This document shows, piece after piece, positions 26,654-36,388 of a stretch of DNA of 64,000 nt (the stretch's first letter is position 1; every line of letters begins with the position of its first letter). Origin of the DNA: Tsukamurella sp. TY48 (GTDB taxonomy: Bacteria > Actinomycetota > Actinomycetes > Mycobacteriales > Mycobacteriaceae); NCBI RefSeq assembly GCF_019656655.1, contig NZ_BPMV01000001.1, forward strand, positions 310,001-374,000. Reading direction: 5' to 3'. Made by a program: the position numbers and the translations under genes. The notes under the pieces are model-generated. The model was not told the origin of the DNA. It ran no database searches and was given only the letters and a program-made list of their open reading frames with translations.

Positions 26654-27406
26654 ATGCGGTTCCTGCCGACGGCGCTCGCCTGGATGACGGTGCTGCCGGT
26701 GCCGCAGCGCCTGCAACCGCCAGTGGACCGTTCGGGCGCCGGACGGGTGATCTTCTTCGTCCCGGTGGCCGGGGCCGTGGTGGGTGCGACCGTCGCCGGG
26801 ATCGCCTGGGCGGCGGCCGCCGCGGGGCTCACCTGGATGCTGGTCGGCGCCCTCGCGATCGGCGGGGCGGCTCTGGTGACGCGGGGCATGCACGTGGACG
26901 GCTTCGCCGACTGCGTCGACGGCCTCGGCAGCTACGGTCCGCCGGAGCGGGCGCGCGAGATCATGCGGCAGGGCACCGTCGGCCCGTTCGGCGCGGCCGC
27001 GCTGGCGCTGGTCGTGGTGATCGACGCCGCCGCTCTCGGCGATCTGGCCGATCGCGGGCGGTGGCTCGCGATCGGTATCGCGATCGGTGCGGCCCGGGTG
27101 GCAGCGGTGATCGGGTGCCGACGGGGCTGGTCCGCCGCGAATCCGGACGGTTTCGGTGCACTGACCGCGGGTACGCAGGGCGGTGCGGCGCAGGCCTTCT
27201 GGGTGATCGTGGCCGCGGTCGCCGCGATCTGGGCGGTGCCGGGCGTCCCCTGGCAGGGTCCGCTCGCGGTGGTCGCGGCGCTGCTCGTGGCCGCCCTCGC
27301 GATGCGGCACTGTGTTCGCCGGTTCGGCGGGGTCAGTGGTGACGTTCTCGGCTTCGGCATCGAGCTGGCGACGGCCGTCGCGCTGGTGGGCCTCTGCGTG
27401 CGGTGA
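26654..27406 (+). CDS. cobS: Adenosylcobinamide-GDP ribazoletransferase
   Basis: A 250-residue membrane enzyme with about six helices. RGMHVDGFADCVDGLGSYGPPERAREIMR is the CobS signature in the first cytoplasmic loop (Asp cluster for the metal), and GPFGAAALALVV begins the next helix. It joins adenosylcobinamide-GDP to alpha-ribazole, the last steps of cobalamin assembly. It begins 1 nt after the cobUT stop, so it is cotranslated. It converges on the HNH gene with 7 nt between stops. Confidence 0.94.
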   Translation: MRFLPTALAWMTVLPVPQRLQPPVDRSGAGRVIFFVPVAGAVVGATVAGIAWAAAAAGLTWMLVGALAIGGAALVTRGMHVDGFADCVDGLGSYGPPERAREIMRQGTVGPFGAAALALVVVIDAAALGDLADRGRWLAIGIAIGAARVAAVIGCRRGWSAANPDGFGALTAGTQGGAAQAFWVIVAAVAAIWAVPGVPWQGPLAVVAALLVAALAMRHCVRRFGGVSGDVLGFGIELATAVALVGLCVR

Positions 27407-27413
27407 CCGTCCG

Positions 27414-28643
27414 TCAGGCGGCATCGGGCGCGGTCGAGCGGTGCACGGCCCCGGTGGGCGTGATGGTCTCCACGGTGTGCCGCCCCGACGGATCGTCGAC
27501 TACTCGCTGCTCCCAGCCCGCGGCCTGCTTCGCGTAGTTGCAGGCGGCGCACAGCCCCTGGCCGTTGTCGATGCTGGTCTCACCGCCCGCGGCATGCGGG
27601 ATCACGTGGTCGTTGTGGGCGATCGGCGCATCGCAGTACGGGGTGCGGCACGTGCGGTCACGCGCGGCGATCAGCGCGCCCAGCCCGTCGGGGAAGGCAC
27701 GCGATCGGGAATCCATGCCCACCACGGCACCGGATTCGGGCTGCACGTAGAGCCGTCGCAGCCACGCCTCGCCCCGCGAGGCGGCGCGGGCGACCAGGTT
27801 CCGGGCCACCTCGCCCGGGATCGCTCCTCCCCCAGCGAGATGCGCCGTCCCCGTCCCGCCGCCGAGGAGCACCCGGTCCGAGACGGTGATGTTCACCGAG
27901 ACGGGCTGACCGTCCGCGGCGGTGCGTCCGGCCAGGAGCTCGAATGCCGCGTCGGCCATCACCTGTCCACGGGTACGCACCTCGGGTCCGACGCCCACGA
28001 TGCCGTCCGCGCGCCGCTTGAGCGATGCGAAGACGGCAACGGCCTTCGCGACCGGCAGGAGGATCGAAACCCGCGCCATCGCATCGGGTTCGGGGCGGAT
28101 GGTGACGCGACGGTGCGCCTCCGCCTTGGCGAGCCTGTCGACCATCGCCTGTCGATCGAGCTGGTACGCCATCTGGAACACCGTGTCCTGCAAGCGGCGT
28201 GTGCCGAGGCCCGCCAGAACGGTGGGATCAGCGCAGAGCAGTGCATCGGCGCGGCGGCGGAGGTCGGCGTCGAGGTGCGCCACCCCCGCGATCAGGATCT
28301 CGACCCGCTCCGGCGAGATATCGCCGTCCCACAGCCGCGCCAGCGTGTGGGGCAGGCACTCATGGAGTGCCCGGGCCCGCGACAGGATGGCGGTGGCCCG
28401 GTTCGGTGAGATCGACATCGCCAGGGCGACCTCGGCTGCGACGCCCGCATCCCAACGGCTCGGAGGCAGGCCGGCCGCGGCGCGTTCCCGACGCCGCACC
28501 GCGAGAATATCGAACACCAGTTCATACATTTCTGCGGCGGAGCGGGAACGAAGCCGCTCCAACACGCTCAACCTGTCGATGATATCCGTGGCGACACGGA
28601 TACCACCTGCATCTACCCGATCGAGAAGCTCCATCTCTTCCAT
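27414..28643 (-). CDS. DUF222 / HNH endonuclease domain protein (13E12-repeat type)
   Basis: A 409-residue member of the actinobacterial DUF222-HNH family, multi-copy in many genomes. The N-terminal 300 residues are mostly helical (VLERLRSRSAAEMYELVFDI start, LSPN-type helices). The C-terminal HNH has CRTPYCDAPIAHNDHVIPHAAGGETS followed by GLCAACNYAK, here given as its Cys and His sites: four Cys and DHVIPHAAGG. The HNH fold suggests a nicking or homing-type enzyme, unproven. It has no counterpart in the M. tuberculosis order here and sits between cobS and a DUF2236 gene, an insertion. Confidence 0.85.
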   Translation of the reverse strand: MEEMELLDRVDAGGIRVATDIIDRLSVLERLRSRSAAEMYELVFDILAVRRRERAAAGLPPSRWDAGVAAEVALAMSISPNRATAILSRARALHECLPHTLARLWDGDISPERVEILIAGVAHLDADLRRRADALLCADPTVLAGLGTRRLQDTVFQMAYQLDRQAMVDRLAKAEAHRRVTIRPEPDAMARVSILLPVAKAVAVFASLKRRADGIVGVGPEVRTRGQVMADAAFELLAGRTAADGQPVSVNITVSDRVLLGGGTGTAHLAGGGAIPGEVARNLVARAASRGEAWLRRLYVQPESGAVVGMDSRSRAFPDGLGALIAARDRTCRTPYCDAPIAHNDHVIPHAAGGETSIDNGQGLCAACNYAKQAAGWEQRVVDDPSGRHTVETITPTGAVHRSTAPDAA

Positions 28644-28755
28644 GTCTCAACGCTACCCACACCCACTGACACGTTTAGCTCATCAGTTCGATTGATAGGG
28701 ATTCGCGATTCTCCTTCCAGAGTTCACGCCTGCCTGGAAGAATGGCCGACAGACT

Positions 28756-28773
28756 CGACAACAACTGTTGTCG
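28756..28773. promoter_or_regulatory. Palindromic operator before the DUF2236 gene
   Basis: CGACAACA-AC-TGTTGTCG has 8-bp perfect arms and lies 21-38 nt before ATG 28794. It looks like a TetR-family site. No regulator gene lies next to it in this window. Confidence 0.6.
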
Positions 28774-28793
28774 TACGAGATTTGCGAGGCACC

Positions 28794-30011
28794 ATGACCG
28801 CAGCCACCTCGAGGCCCATCCCCTCCCGCCATCCCGCGCGTCCGCGCCGCGTTCCACCGGGGATCACGTTCGTAAGCAGGGCACTGCGTCTACCGGAACC
28901 GACCGACGCGGAGTTCCGGCGGTTCGGCGAGCTGCTCACCGTCGGCGATGACCCGATGGACGAGCTGGTGGCGTGGATATACGCGCAGGACACCGATACC
29001 CGCAAGGCGATGTTCAACCGCGCCCTCGCCGAGGGCATCGACTCGGTGCCGGAGGCGCCGCCGATTCTCCGGGACTTCTTCGAAGAGATGGAGACCGTTC
29101 CCGACTGGGCGGATTGGAACGCCATTCGCACCGGCGGCCAGCTCATGCGCAGCGGCGGCGCCGACGGGCTTGCGGTGGCCCGGGATGTGGCACTGATGGG
29201 CGGATACATGTTCTCGGGTTTCAACCAGACGCTCCTGCGGACGGGTGCTCTGGAGAAGGGCTCGAACCGGCGCTTCGCTGAGACCACGCAGTGGGCGCTG
29301 GACGTGATCGGCGAGGATGCGCTGCGTCCCGGCGGCGTCGGATACCGATCGACATTGCACGTGCGGTTCATCCACTCGCTGGTGCGGCGGCACGTGATCG
29401 CGATGGACGATTGGGACTGCGCGGCGTACGGCCTGCCGATTAACCAGACGGATATGGCCGCCACACTCGTGGGCGCCCTCATCGCACCGGTCGCCACGGG
29501 CACGGGCCTGGGCATGCTGGCCAACCCGCGCGAGTACGAGGCGGCCGCGCATCTGACCCGCTACGTGGGCCGGCTCATGGGCGTGCACGACGACTTCCTG
29601 CCGCACAGCTTCCGCGACAGCCTTCGCATCCTGTTCCAGACCTCCCGGGCGCTGTCGACCCCCGACGAGACCAGTCGCGTTCTCGCCCAACCGATGGCAG
29701 AGGATCCGCTGCAGTGGCACTACCCCGTGCTCGGCGGGCTGCGCAGGCGCATCGCGCGCTCGCAGCACCTCTCGATCTCGACGGCCTACCTGGGACGGCA
29801 CGCCATGCGCAAGCTCGGCGTGCCGGCCGTACCCCCCTGGTACCCGGCACTGAAGATCCCGATCAATCTCATCGAGTCGGTCATCTTCCAACTCCCGGGC
29901 GGACGGCGCCGCGGTGCCGAACTGGGCGATCGACGGCAGGCCCGCCTGATGCGCACGATGATCCCCGACAAAGCCGCGATCGGTCACTCGGCGCAGCACG
30001 TCGCACACTGA
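28794..30011 (+). CDS. MpaB/DUF2236 family oxygenase-like protein (long form)
   Basis: A 405-residue DUF2236 protein related to latex-clearing protein and MpaB. PDWADWNAIRTGGQLM, VALMGGYMFSGFNQTLLRTG, RFAETTQWALDVIG, VRFIHSLVRRH and INQTDMAATLVGAL follow the order of this family; the His in RFIHSLVRRH is a likely haem ligand. It begins with ATG after GCGAGGC and lies behind the palindrome at 28756. The upstream in-frame extension to 28692 would read through that operator and is not used. The substrate is unknown. Confidence 0.82.
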   Translation: MTAATSRPIPSRHPARPRRVPPGITFVSRALRLPEPTDAEFRRFGELLTVGDDPMDELVAWIYAQDTDTRKAMFNRALAEGIDSVPEAPPILRDFFEEMETVPDWADWNAIRTGGQLMRSGGADGLAVARDVALMGGYMFSGFNQTLLRTGALEKGSNRRFAETTQWALDVIGEDALRPGGVGYRSTLHVRFIHSLVRRHVIAMDDWDCAAYGLPINQTDMAATLVGALIAPVATGTGLGMLANPREYEAAAHLTRYVGRLMGVHDDFLPHSFRDSLRILFQTSRALSTPDETSRVLAQPMAEDPLQWHYPVLGGLRRRIARSQHLSISTAYLGRHAMRKLGVPAVPPWYPALKIPINLIESVIFQLPGGRRRGAELGDRRQARLMRTMIPDKAAIGHSAQHVAH

Positions 30012-30017
30012 CGCCGA

Positions 30018-31121
30018 TCAGCTCAGCGTGGACATCCAGCCGTGCTTGTCCTCGACGGTGCCGCGCTGGATCCCGGTGAGGGTCTCGCGCAGGGCCATGG
30101 TGATCTCGCCGGGCTGACCATCGCCGATGAGGAAGTCCTCGGTGGCGCCCTTGACGTGACCGACCGGGGTGATCACGGCGGCGGTGCCGCAGGCGAAGAC
30201 CTCGGTGATCGCGCCGGAGGCGGCGCCCTCCTTGAGCTCGTCCACGGTGATCCGCCGCTCTTCGGTCTCGAATCCGGCGTCGCGGGCCAGCTGCAGCAGC
30301 GAGCTGCGGGTGACGCCGGGCAGCAGCGAACCCGAGAGCTCAGGAGTCACGATCTTCGCGCCCGAACCGGAGCCCAGCACGAAGAACAGGTTCATGCCGC
30401 CCATCTCCTCGATCGCCTCGTGCTCGATGGCGTCGAGCCACACCACCTGATCGCAGCCCTGCTGCGCGGCCTGCGCCTGCGCCACGAGGGAGGCGGCGTA
30501 GTTGCCGCCGCACTTGGCGAACCCGGTGCCGCCGGGCGCCGCACGCACGTACTCGCGCGAGAGCCACACCGACACCGGCTTCACGCCGCCCGCGAAGTAG
30601 GCGCCCGCGGGCGAGGCGATCACCAGGAAGCGGTAGCTGTTCGAGGGGCGCACACCGAGCGCCTCCTCGTCGGCGAAGATGAAGGGGCGGAAGTACAGCG
30701 ACTCCTCACCACCGGCGGCGGGGACCCAGGCACCGTCGACGGCCACCAGCTGGCGCAGCGCCTCGAGGAAGACCTCCTCGGGCAGCGGCGGGATCGCGAG
30801 GCGCTCGGCGGAGCGCTGGAACCGGGCGGCGTTCGCTTCCGGACGGAAGGTGGCGATCGAACCGTCGGGCTGCCGGTAGGCCTTGAGCCCCTCGAAGATC
30901 TCCTGCGCGTAGTGCAGCACCGACGCCGACGGCTCCATCGGGATGGGGCCGTAGGGCATCACCTCGGCGGCGTGCCAGCCCTCGCTCTCGCTCCAGCGCA
31001 GCGAGACCATGTGGTCAGTGAAGTGGTTGCCGAATCCCGGGTTCGCCAGGATCTCGGCGCGCTCCGCGTCCGAACGGGGGTGGTCGTTGCGAGTCAGAGC
31101 GAAGGCGAGGCCGGTAGTCAT
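30018..31121 (-). CDS. ilvE: Branched-chain amino acid aminotransferase
   Basis: A 367-residue fold-type IV PLP transaminase. [20 protein letters not shown] is the N-terminal family site; K203 in [13 protein letters not shown] is the PLP lysine; [21 protein letters not shown] and [20 protein letters not shown] complete the signature. It catalyses the last step of valine, leucine and isoleucine synthesis. Counterpart of Rv2210c. The promoter hexamer TAGAAT (31130-31135) lies 8 nt before the ATG, so the leader is very short or absent. It converges on the DUF2236 gene with 6 nt between. Confidence 0.96.
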   Translation of the reverse strand: MTTGLAFALTRNDHPRSDAERAEILANPGFGNHFTDHMVSLRWSESEGWHAAEVMPYGPIPMEPSASVLHYAQEIFEGLKAYRQPDGSIATFRPEANAARFQRSAERLAIPPLPEEVFLEALRQLVAVDGAWVPAAGGEESLYFRPFIFADEEALGVRPSNSYRFLVIASPAGAYFAGGVKPVSVWLSREYVRAAPGGTGFAKCGGNYAASLVAQAQAAQQGCDQVVWLDAIEHEAIEEMGGMNLFFVLGSGSGAKIVTPELSGSLLPGVTRSSLLQLARDAGFETEERRITVDELKEGAASGAITEVFACGTAAVITPVGHVKGATEDFLIGDGQPGEITMALRETLTGIQRGTVEDKHGWMSTLS

Positions 31122-31219
31122 GGGAGTAGATTCTACGACCGCTCCGGCCGGCCGAGTGCGATACCGGTCGGTAGGACGTCCAAGTATTTCCGGGGCGGCC
31201 CTCCGACTGCCCGGAGCGC

Positions 31220-32320
31220 CTACTTGGTGTTCGCCTCCACGAAGGGCGGCAGGGTCACCTCGCACTCGATGGCGCGGCCGCGCACGTCCACGCTCACCAC
31301 GGTGCCCTTCTCGACACCGGCGTCGGAGTCGATGAGCGCCAGGGCGATTCCGGTCTTCAGCGTGGGACTGAAGGTGCCCGACGTAGTGGTCCCGATCGGC
31401 GCACCGTCGGGCCCCAGCACGGTGAGGTCGGCGCGCAGCACGCCCTTGCCGGTGGCCTTGAGGCCCCAGAGCTTGCGGGCCGGGCCCGCCTCCTTCTCGG
31501 CGAGCAGTGCGTCGCGGCCCACGAACTCGGGCTTCTTCCAGCCCACGGCCCAGCCCGCGCGGGCCTGCACCGGGGTGATGTCGACGGTGAGCTCGTGCCC
31601 GTGCAGCGGGTAGCCCATCTCGGTGCGCAGGGTGTCGCGGGCACCCAGGCCGGCGGGCTGGCCGCCGCGGGCGGTGATCTCGGGAAGCAGAGCACGGAAG
31701 ACGGTCTCGGCGTCGCCCCACGCGGGGATCAGCTCGTAGCCGTGCTCACCGGTGTAGCCGGTGCGGCACACGCGCACGGGGGTGCCCCCCAGGGAGGCGT
31801 CCTCGTAGGCCATGTACTCCATCTCGGTGGGCAGGCCCACGGCCTGCAGCACCTCGGCCGACTTCGGGCCCTGCACGGCGAGCACGGCGTAGTCGCGATG
31901 CTGATCGGTGATCGTGATGCCCTCGGGGGCGCGGGCCTGCAGGTGCGCCACCACGGCCGCGGTGTTCGCGGCGTTGGGCACCAGGAAGAGCTCGTCGTCG
32001 GAGACGTAGTACACGATGAGATCGTCGATCACACCACCGGTCTCGTTGGTGCACAGGGTGTACTGGGCCTTGCCCGGGCGGATCTTGCCGAGGTCGGCGC
32101 TCAGCACGCGGTTGACGAACTCCGCCGCGCCGGGGCCGGCGACGGTCGCCTTACCGAGGTGACTCACGTCGAAGATGCCCACGGCCTCACGGACGGCGGT
32201 GTGCTCGCCCACGGTGCCCGCGTACTTCACCGGCATCGACCAGCCGCCGAACGGCGCGAACGCCGCTCCCAGCTCCACGTGCACCGCGTTCAGGGGACCT
32301 TCGATCAGCGCGTCACTCAT
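31220..32320 (-). CDS. gcvT: Glycine cleavage system T protein (aminomethyltransferase)
   Basis: A 366-residue tetrahydrofolate-dependent enzyme. The N-terminal fold has [14 protein letters not shown] and [32 protein letters not shown] follows, and [19 protein letters not shown] holds the folate-site motif. It moves the aminomethyl carbon of the H protein to THF. Other glycine cleavage genes are not in the window, as in M. tuberculosis (Rv2211c). TAGAGT (32328-32333) lies 7 nt before ATG, overlapping the stop of the upstream permease gene; a GTG three codons earlier is less likely. Confidence 0.95.
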   Translation of the reverse strand: MSDALIEGPLNAVHVELGAAFAPFGGWSMPVKYAGTVGEHTAVREAVGIFDVSHLGKATVAGPGAAEFVNRVLSADLGKIRPGKAQYTLCTNETGGVIDDLIVYYVSDDELFLVPNAANTAAVVAHLQARAPEGITITDQHRDYAVLAVQGPKSAEVLQAVGLPTEMEYMAYEDASLGGTPVRVCRTGYTGEHGYELIPAWGDAETVFRALLPEITARGGQPAGLGARDTLRTEMGYPLHGHELTVDITPVQARAGWAVGWKKPEFVGRDALLAEKEAGPARKLWGLKATGKGVLRADLTVLGPDGAPIGTTTSGTFSPTLKTGIALALIDSDAGVEKGTVVSVDVRGRAIECEVTLPPFVEANTK

Positions 32321-32327
32321 GCCCGGC

Positions 32328-32333
32328 ACTCTA
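32328..32333 (-). promoter_or_regulatory. -10 hexamer TAGAGT for leaderless gcvT
   Basis: TAGAGT on the minus strand ends 7 nt before ATG 32320 and includes the stop codon TAG of the permease gene. Confidence 0.5.
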
Positions 32334-33596
32334 GTCCAGAGCCGCGCTGCCGGACCGGCCCAGCAGCCGCATTCCCTGATAGATCACGATCGCGGCCACC
32401 GAGCCGAGCGCGATGCCGGTGAAGGTGACATCGCCGATCGACCAGGTGAAATCGGCGATGCCGATGATCAGCGGCACCGCCGCGGTGAGCTGGTTGATGG
32501 GTTGGCTGAAGTCGACCTGGGCCTGCACCCAGATCCGCACGCCGAGGATGCCGACGAGGCCGTAGAGCGCCGTGGTGATGCCGCCGAGTACGCCGGGCGG
32601 GATGGACGCGATCACCGCGCCCACCTTCGGCGACAGGCCCAGCAGGACCGCGGCGGTGCCCGCGATCCAGTAGGCGGCGGTCGAGTACACGCGGGTCGCG
32701 GCCATCACCCCGATGTTCTCCGCGTAGGTGGTGGTGGCCGAGCCTCCGCCCGCGCCGGCCAGCACCGTCGCCAGGCCGTCGGACGCAATCGCGCGCCCCA
32801 TCAGCGGGTCGTAGTCCTGGCCCGTCATCTGGGCGACCGACCGCACGTGCCCCACGTTCTCGGCGACCAGGACGAGCACCACGGGCAGGAACATGGGCAG
32901 CACGGCCCAGTGGAACGACGGTGCGTGGAACTCCGGGAGGCCGACCCACGACGCCGCGGAGACCTTCGAGAAGTCGACCTCGTCGCGGAACCACGCGACC
33001 AGGTACCCGATCAGCACGGAGGTGAAGATCGCGAGCCGGCCGAGCATGCCCTTGAACAGGGCGAGAGAGAGGATCAGGCACACCAGTGTGATGGTGGCGG
33101 TGATGGCGGCCTTCTCGTAGTTCGCCTTCGCCGCGGGTGCCAGGTTCAGTCCGATCAGCGCGACGATGGCGCCGGTCACCACCGGCGGCATCAGCTTCTC
33201 GATCCACGCGGTTCCCACGAAGTGCACCACGCCGCCCACCAGGACGAGCAGGACGCCCACGGCCACGATGCCGCCGAGTGCGCTGCCGGTGCCCTGGGAG
33301 GCGGTGGCAGCGGTGATCGGCGAGATCACGGCGAAGCTCGATCCCAGGTAGCTGGGCAGTCGGTTGCCGGTGATCACCAGGAACAGCAGCGTCCCGATGC
33401 CGGAGAACAACAGGGTGGTGGCGGGCGGGAAGCCCGTGAGCACCGGAACCAGGAAGGTGGAACCGAACATCGCCACCACGTGCTGCACGCCGATGCCGAG
33501 GGTCTTCGGCCAGCTCAGGCGTTCGCCGGGGCCCACCACATCGGAGCCCTCCACCGGCGTCCACCTGAACTGCTCGCGCATCGTCATGCGCAGCAT
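32331..33596 (-). CDS. NCS2-family uracil/xanthine permease
   Basis: A 421-residue transporter with about 12-14 helices. [20 protein letters not shown] is the first-helix signature; [15 protein letters not shown] the second substrate-site helix; [18 protein letters not shown] with the conserved Glu and His, and [21 protein letters not shown] complete the family site. It should import uracil or another purine/pyrimidine base by proton symport. It is an addition to the M. tuberculosis order. The exact start is uncertain among three closely spaced ATGs (33596, 33587, 33581). Confidence 0.92.
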   Translation of the reverse strand: MLRMTMREQFRWTPVEGSDVVGPGERLSWPKTLGIGVQHVVAMFGSTFLVPVLTGFPPATTLLFSGIGTLLFLVITGNRLPSYLGSSFAVISPITAATASQGTGSALGGIVAVGVLLVLVGGVVHFVGTAWIEKLMPPVVTGAIVALIGLNLAPAAKANYEKAAITATITLVCLILSLALFKGMLGRLAIFTSVLIGYLVAWFRDEVDFSKVSAASWVGLPEFHAPSFHWAVLPMFLPVVLVLVAENVGHVRSVAQMTGQDYDPLMGRAIASDGLATVLAGAGGGSATTTYAENIGVMAATRVYSTAAYWIAGTAAVLLGLSPKVGAVIASIPPGVLGGITTALYGLVGILGVRIWVQAQVDFSQPINQLTAAVPLIIGIADFTWSIGDVTFTGIALGSVAAIVIYQGMRLLGRSGSAALD

Positions 33597-33605
33597 CCTG
33601 ACAGG

Positions 33606-34943
33606 TCAGGCTCCGAGCACCGCGTCCAGGTAGTCGTTGACGAAGACGTGATCGGGGTCGAGTTCCTCACGCACGGCGAGGAAATCGTCGAAGTGCGGAT
33701 AGGCCTCGCGGAAGAACTCGGCGGTGCGGGTGTGCATCTTGCCCCAGTGCGGCCTGCCGCCGTGGTCGATCATGATTCGCTCGACCTCGGCGAAGTAGTC
33801 GTCCTGCGGGTCGCGCACGTAGCGGTGCGCGGCGATGTAGCCGGATTCGCGGCCGCTCGCGGTGGACAGCAGCAGGTCGTCGGCCGCTGCCACGCGCACC
33901 TCGATGGGGAAGGTGATATTCCAGTCCCGCTGCGCGATGGTCGATTTCAGCGCCTCGAATGCAGCCGTGGTGTTCTCCAGCGGCACCGCCCACTCGGTCT
34001 CGCGGAACCGCACCGAGCGATCGGTGGCGAAGACGTTCGTGGAGTAGTCGGTCACGGTGCGGTTGCCCATCAGCCCCGAGGCGAGGGTCACCAGCCGCGG
34101 CGTCAACGACGGGACCGCCCGCCCCAGTTCGCACATCCCCAGGAGCGCACCGGTACCCACCAGCCGGTCGTCCACGAAGCGGCGCACCGGGTTGAGCGGT
34201 TTGCGCTTGTGGTCACCGGGGTGCCGGGTGGTGGTCTTGGTCACCGCGACCTCGGTACCGGGGAACCAGAAGAACTCGAAATGGTCGGCGGTGCGCACCG
34301 TGTCGAGGAAGCCCTCGGTGGTCTGGGCCAGCGGGGCGCTGCCCTCCACCGACTCCAGCACGAACCGGTCGACGCACTGCAGGGTCACCTCCACCAGCAC
34401 GCCGAGGGCGCCGAGGCCCAGCGCCACCGCCTTGAGCCGCGGATCGTCCTCGCCGATCTTGATGACGGCGCCGGTACCGCTGACCAGCGTGGCCCCCACC
34501 ACCTGGGTGGCGATACCGCCGAATTCCAGTCCGGTGCCGTGGGTTCCGGTGGAGATGGCGCCGGCGATGGTCTGCTTGTCGATATCTCCGAGGTTCGGCA
34601 TGGCCAGCCCGTAGGGCTCCAGCAGCGCCGGCACGTCGTAGAGCCGGGTGCCCGCGCGCAGCGTCACCCGCTTGCGCTCGACGTCCACGGTCTCCAGGCC
34701 GCCCTGATGGTCGGGGGCCAGGGCCACATCGCGCGGGGCGGCGACCGCCGTGAACGAGTGTCCGGCGCCCACGGCCTTGACCTTGTTCCCGCGCTCGCGG
34801 GCGCGCTCGATGGTCTTGACCACGTTCTCGATGGTCCCCGGACGCGAGACGTAGGACGGGTACGCCGAGGCGGTGCGCCCCCAGTTCCGCCACTCCCCCG
34901 GCTTGCCGGTCAGCTCGTCGAATCCCGGAATCCAGTTGTTCAC
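33606..34943 (-). CDS. D-arabinono-1,4-lactone oxidase-type FAD enzyme
   Basis: A 445-residue sugar-lactone oxidase. Residues 20-190 form the FAD PCMH domain ([16 protein letters not shown] with the GHS loop; ISTGTHGTG). The C-terminal ALO domain has [11 protein letters not shown], the HWxK active-site motif. It oxidises an aldonolactone and reduces oxygen or another acceptor. GTG overlaps the preceding stop by 4 nt (GTGA), so it is coupled to the PLP enzyme at 34940-36256. The same pairing occurs in other actinobacteria, but the joint pathway is unknown. Confidence 0.88.
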   Translation of the reverse strand: MNNWIPGFDELTGKPGEWRNWGRTASAYPSYVSRPGTIENVVKTIERARERGNKVKAVGAGHSFTAVAAPRDVALAPDHQGGLETVDVERKRVTLRAGTRLYDVPALLEPYGLAMPNLGDIDKQTIAGAISTGTHGTGLEFGGIATQVVGATLVSGTGAVIKIGEDDPRLKAVALGLGALGVLVEVTLQCVDRFVLESVEGSAPLAQTTEGFLDTVRTADHFEFFWFPGTEVAVTKTTTRHPGDHKRKPLNPVRRFVDDRLVGTGALLGMCELGRAVPSLTPRLVTLASGLMGNRTVTDYSTNVFATDRSVRFRETEWAVPLENTTAAFEALKSTIAQRDWNITFPIEVRVAAADDLLLSTASGRESGYIAAHRYVRDPQDDYFAEVERIMIDHGGRPHWGKMHTRTAEFFREAYPHFDDFLAVREELDPDHVFVNDYLDAVLGA

Positions 34944-36256
34944 AGGAAGCACCTTCCCTCGCCGCGATAGGTCGGCACCTGCGCGACCACGGCACCGTCG
35001 GACAGCACAGCGATCTGCTGCGCGTGTTCGGCCGGTTCCCCGGCCTTGGTGTGGCGGAACCATACTCGGTCGCCGAGGGAGATCCGCCGGGCACGGGGCC
35101 CCTGCACCGGCGTCTGCACCTCACCGGCACCCTCACGCCCCGTCAGTTCGAGACCGGCGGGCCACACCGGGACGGGGAGGCGATCGCTTCCGGCAGCGCC
35201 GGAGGCGATCCAGCCGCCGCCGTGGCAGGTCACGGTGTCCGGTGCCGGGCGCCGCACCACGGCGAGACCGAAGGCCATCGCGGGCGCGGGCCTGAAGTGG
35301 GAGTAACCGTCGAACAGGTGCGGCCCGTACAGGCCGCTTCCCGCGGCGATGTCGCTGATGTTGGGGTCGCTCGCGTTCAGTTCGAGCGAGCCGGTGCCGC
35401 CACCGTTGACGAACTCCAGGTCGGCGATGCGACGCAGGTCGGTGAGGATGTCCAGGCGCCGCGCCACCAGTTCGTCCCAGGAGGCGCGCTGCATGGTGCG
35501 CAGCAGCGCGGCGGCCCCGGGCCGGCGGATGCTGAGATCGCCCACGCCGGCGATCTGCGCGTCGTAGGTCATCGCGCCCACGAGCCGGAAGCCCTTGCGC
35601 CCGGACACCGTGACGGCGAGCGCGGAGGCCTCGGCGCGGGTCCGGACCGGGGACCGCAGCGCGCCGATCACGCCCAGCACGGGTGCGCGGAACGAGGCGT
35701 CGATGTCGATGCACACCCGCAGATCGGGCCGACGGCTCGGCGGTACGGCCGCGTCCACCAGGTCGAGCTGCTCCGGATCGTCGATCATGAGGGTCACGCG
35801 GGAGGCGGCCTGCTCATCGGCGGCGAGCGCGGCGATGGCTCCGAGGTCGGCGCTCGGATACCCGACCAGCACGTCGGGGCAGCCCGGCCGGTCGGCACCG
35901 TCGTGCGCGAGGCCGTCGGCCGCCAGCCAGTGCGCCTCGGCCACGTCGTAGGCGAGGACACCGGCATAGCCGGGCACGCGAAGCAGGGCATCCAGGATCG
36001 GCCGCGACCGCACCGACTTCGAGGCCACCCGGATCGGGGTGCCGCCCGCGCGGCGGCGCATATCGGCGACGTTGTGCCGCAGGGCATCGAGGTCGGCGGC
36101 CAGGATCGGGGCATCGAGCGCCTGCGTGCCCGCGTCGATGGTGGCCCAGTAGGCCGCGGGGTCGGTCTCCCACGGCCGCTCGGTGGTCGAGGGCGGCGCG
36201 CCCAGGTCCAGATCGGCCGCGCCGGTCGTGGTCTCCCCCGTGCCGTTCGCTGTCAT
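34940..36256 (-). CDS. Alanine racemase-like PLP enzyme (amino acid deaminase/aldolase)
   Basis: A 438-residue fold-type III PLP protein. The N-terminal barrel has [16 protein letters not shown] with the PLP lysine, [16 protein letters not shown] and [13 protein letters not shown] with the glycine-rich phosphate loop; the C-terminal beta domain is like that of D-threonine aldolase ([18 protein letters not shown] with a metal-binding His). It is too long for a plain racemase and probably acts on a D-hydroxy amino acid. ATG has TACGAT (36265-36270) 8 nt upstream. It is the first gene of a two-gene unit with the lactone oxidase. Confidence 0.85.
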   Translation of the reverse strand: MTANGTGETTTGAADLDLGAPPSTTERPWETDPAAYWATIDAGTQALDAPILAADLDALRHNVADMRRRAGGTPIRVASKSVRSRPILDALLRVPGYAGVLAYDVAEAHWLAADGLAHDGADRPGCPDVLVGYPSADLGAIAALAADEQAASRVTLMIDDPEQLDLVDAAVPPSRRPDLRVCIDIDASFRAPVLGVIGALRSPVRTRAEASALAVTVSGRKGFRLVGAMTYDAQIAGVGDLSIRRPGAAALLRTMQRASWDELVARRLDILTDLRRIADLEFVNGGGTGSLELNASDPNISDIAAGSGLYGPHLFDGYSHFRPAPAMAFGLAVVRRPAPDTVTCHGGGWIASGAAGSDRLPVPVWPAGLELTGREGAGEVQTPVQGPRARRISLGDRVWFRHTKAGEPAEHAQQIAVLSDGAVVAQVPTYRGEGRCFL

Positions 36257-36388
36257 GAGCACCGATCGTACGTGCGGGGCATCCGGTGCGCGCCCGGCGC
36301 GACCATCCGCGAGCCGTCCACCGCCCGTGTCCCAGGCGTAGCATCCGTACCGGCACACACCCCCGCCGTCCCGACGAGAGGAATCCCC

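Noticed and set aside
23113-26889. 1258-codon open frame on the minus strand
   Set aside because: It covers glycerate kinase in another frame and lies antisense to DUF3043 and cobUT. The product is Arg/Gly/His-rich with no domain; it is a high-GC shadow.
28692-28793. Upstream extension of the long DUF2236 protein
   Set aside because: It would translate through the palindromic operator at 28756-28773, and ATG 28794 has a ribosome site.
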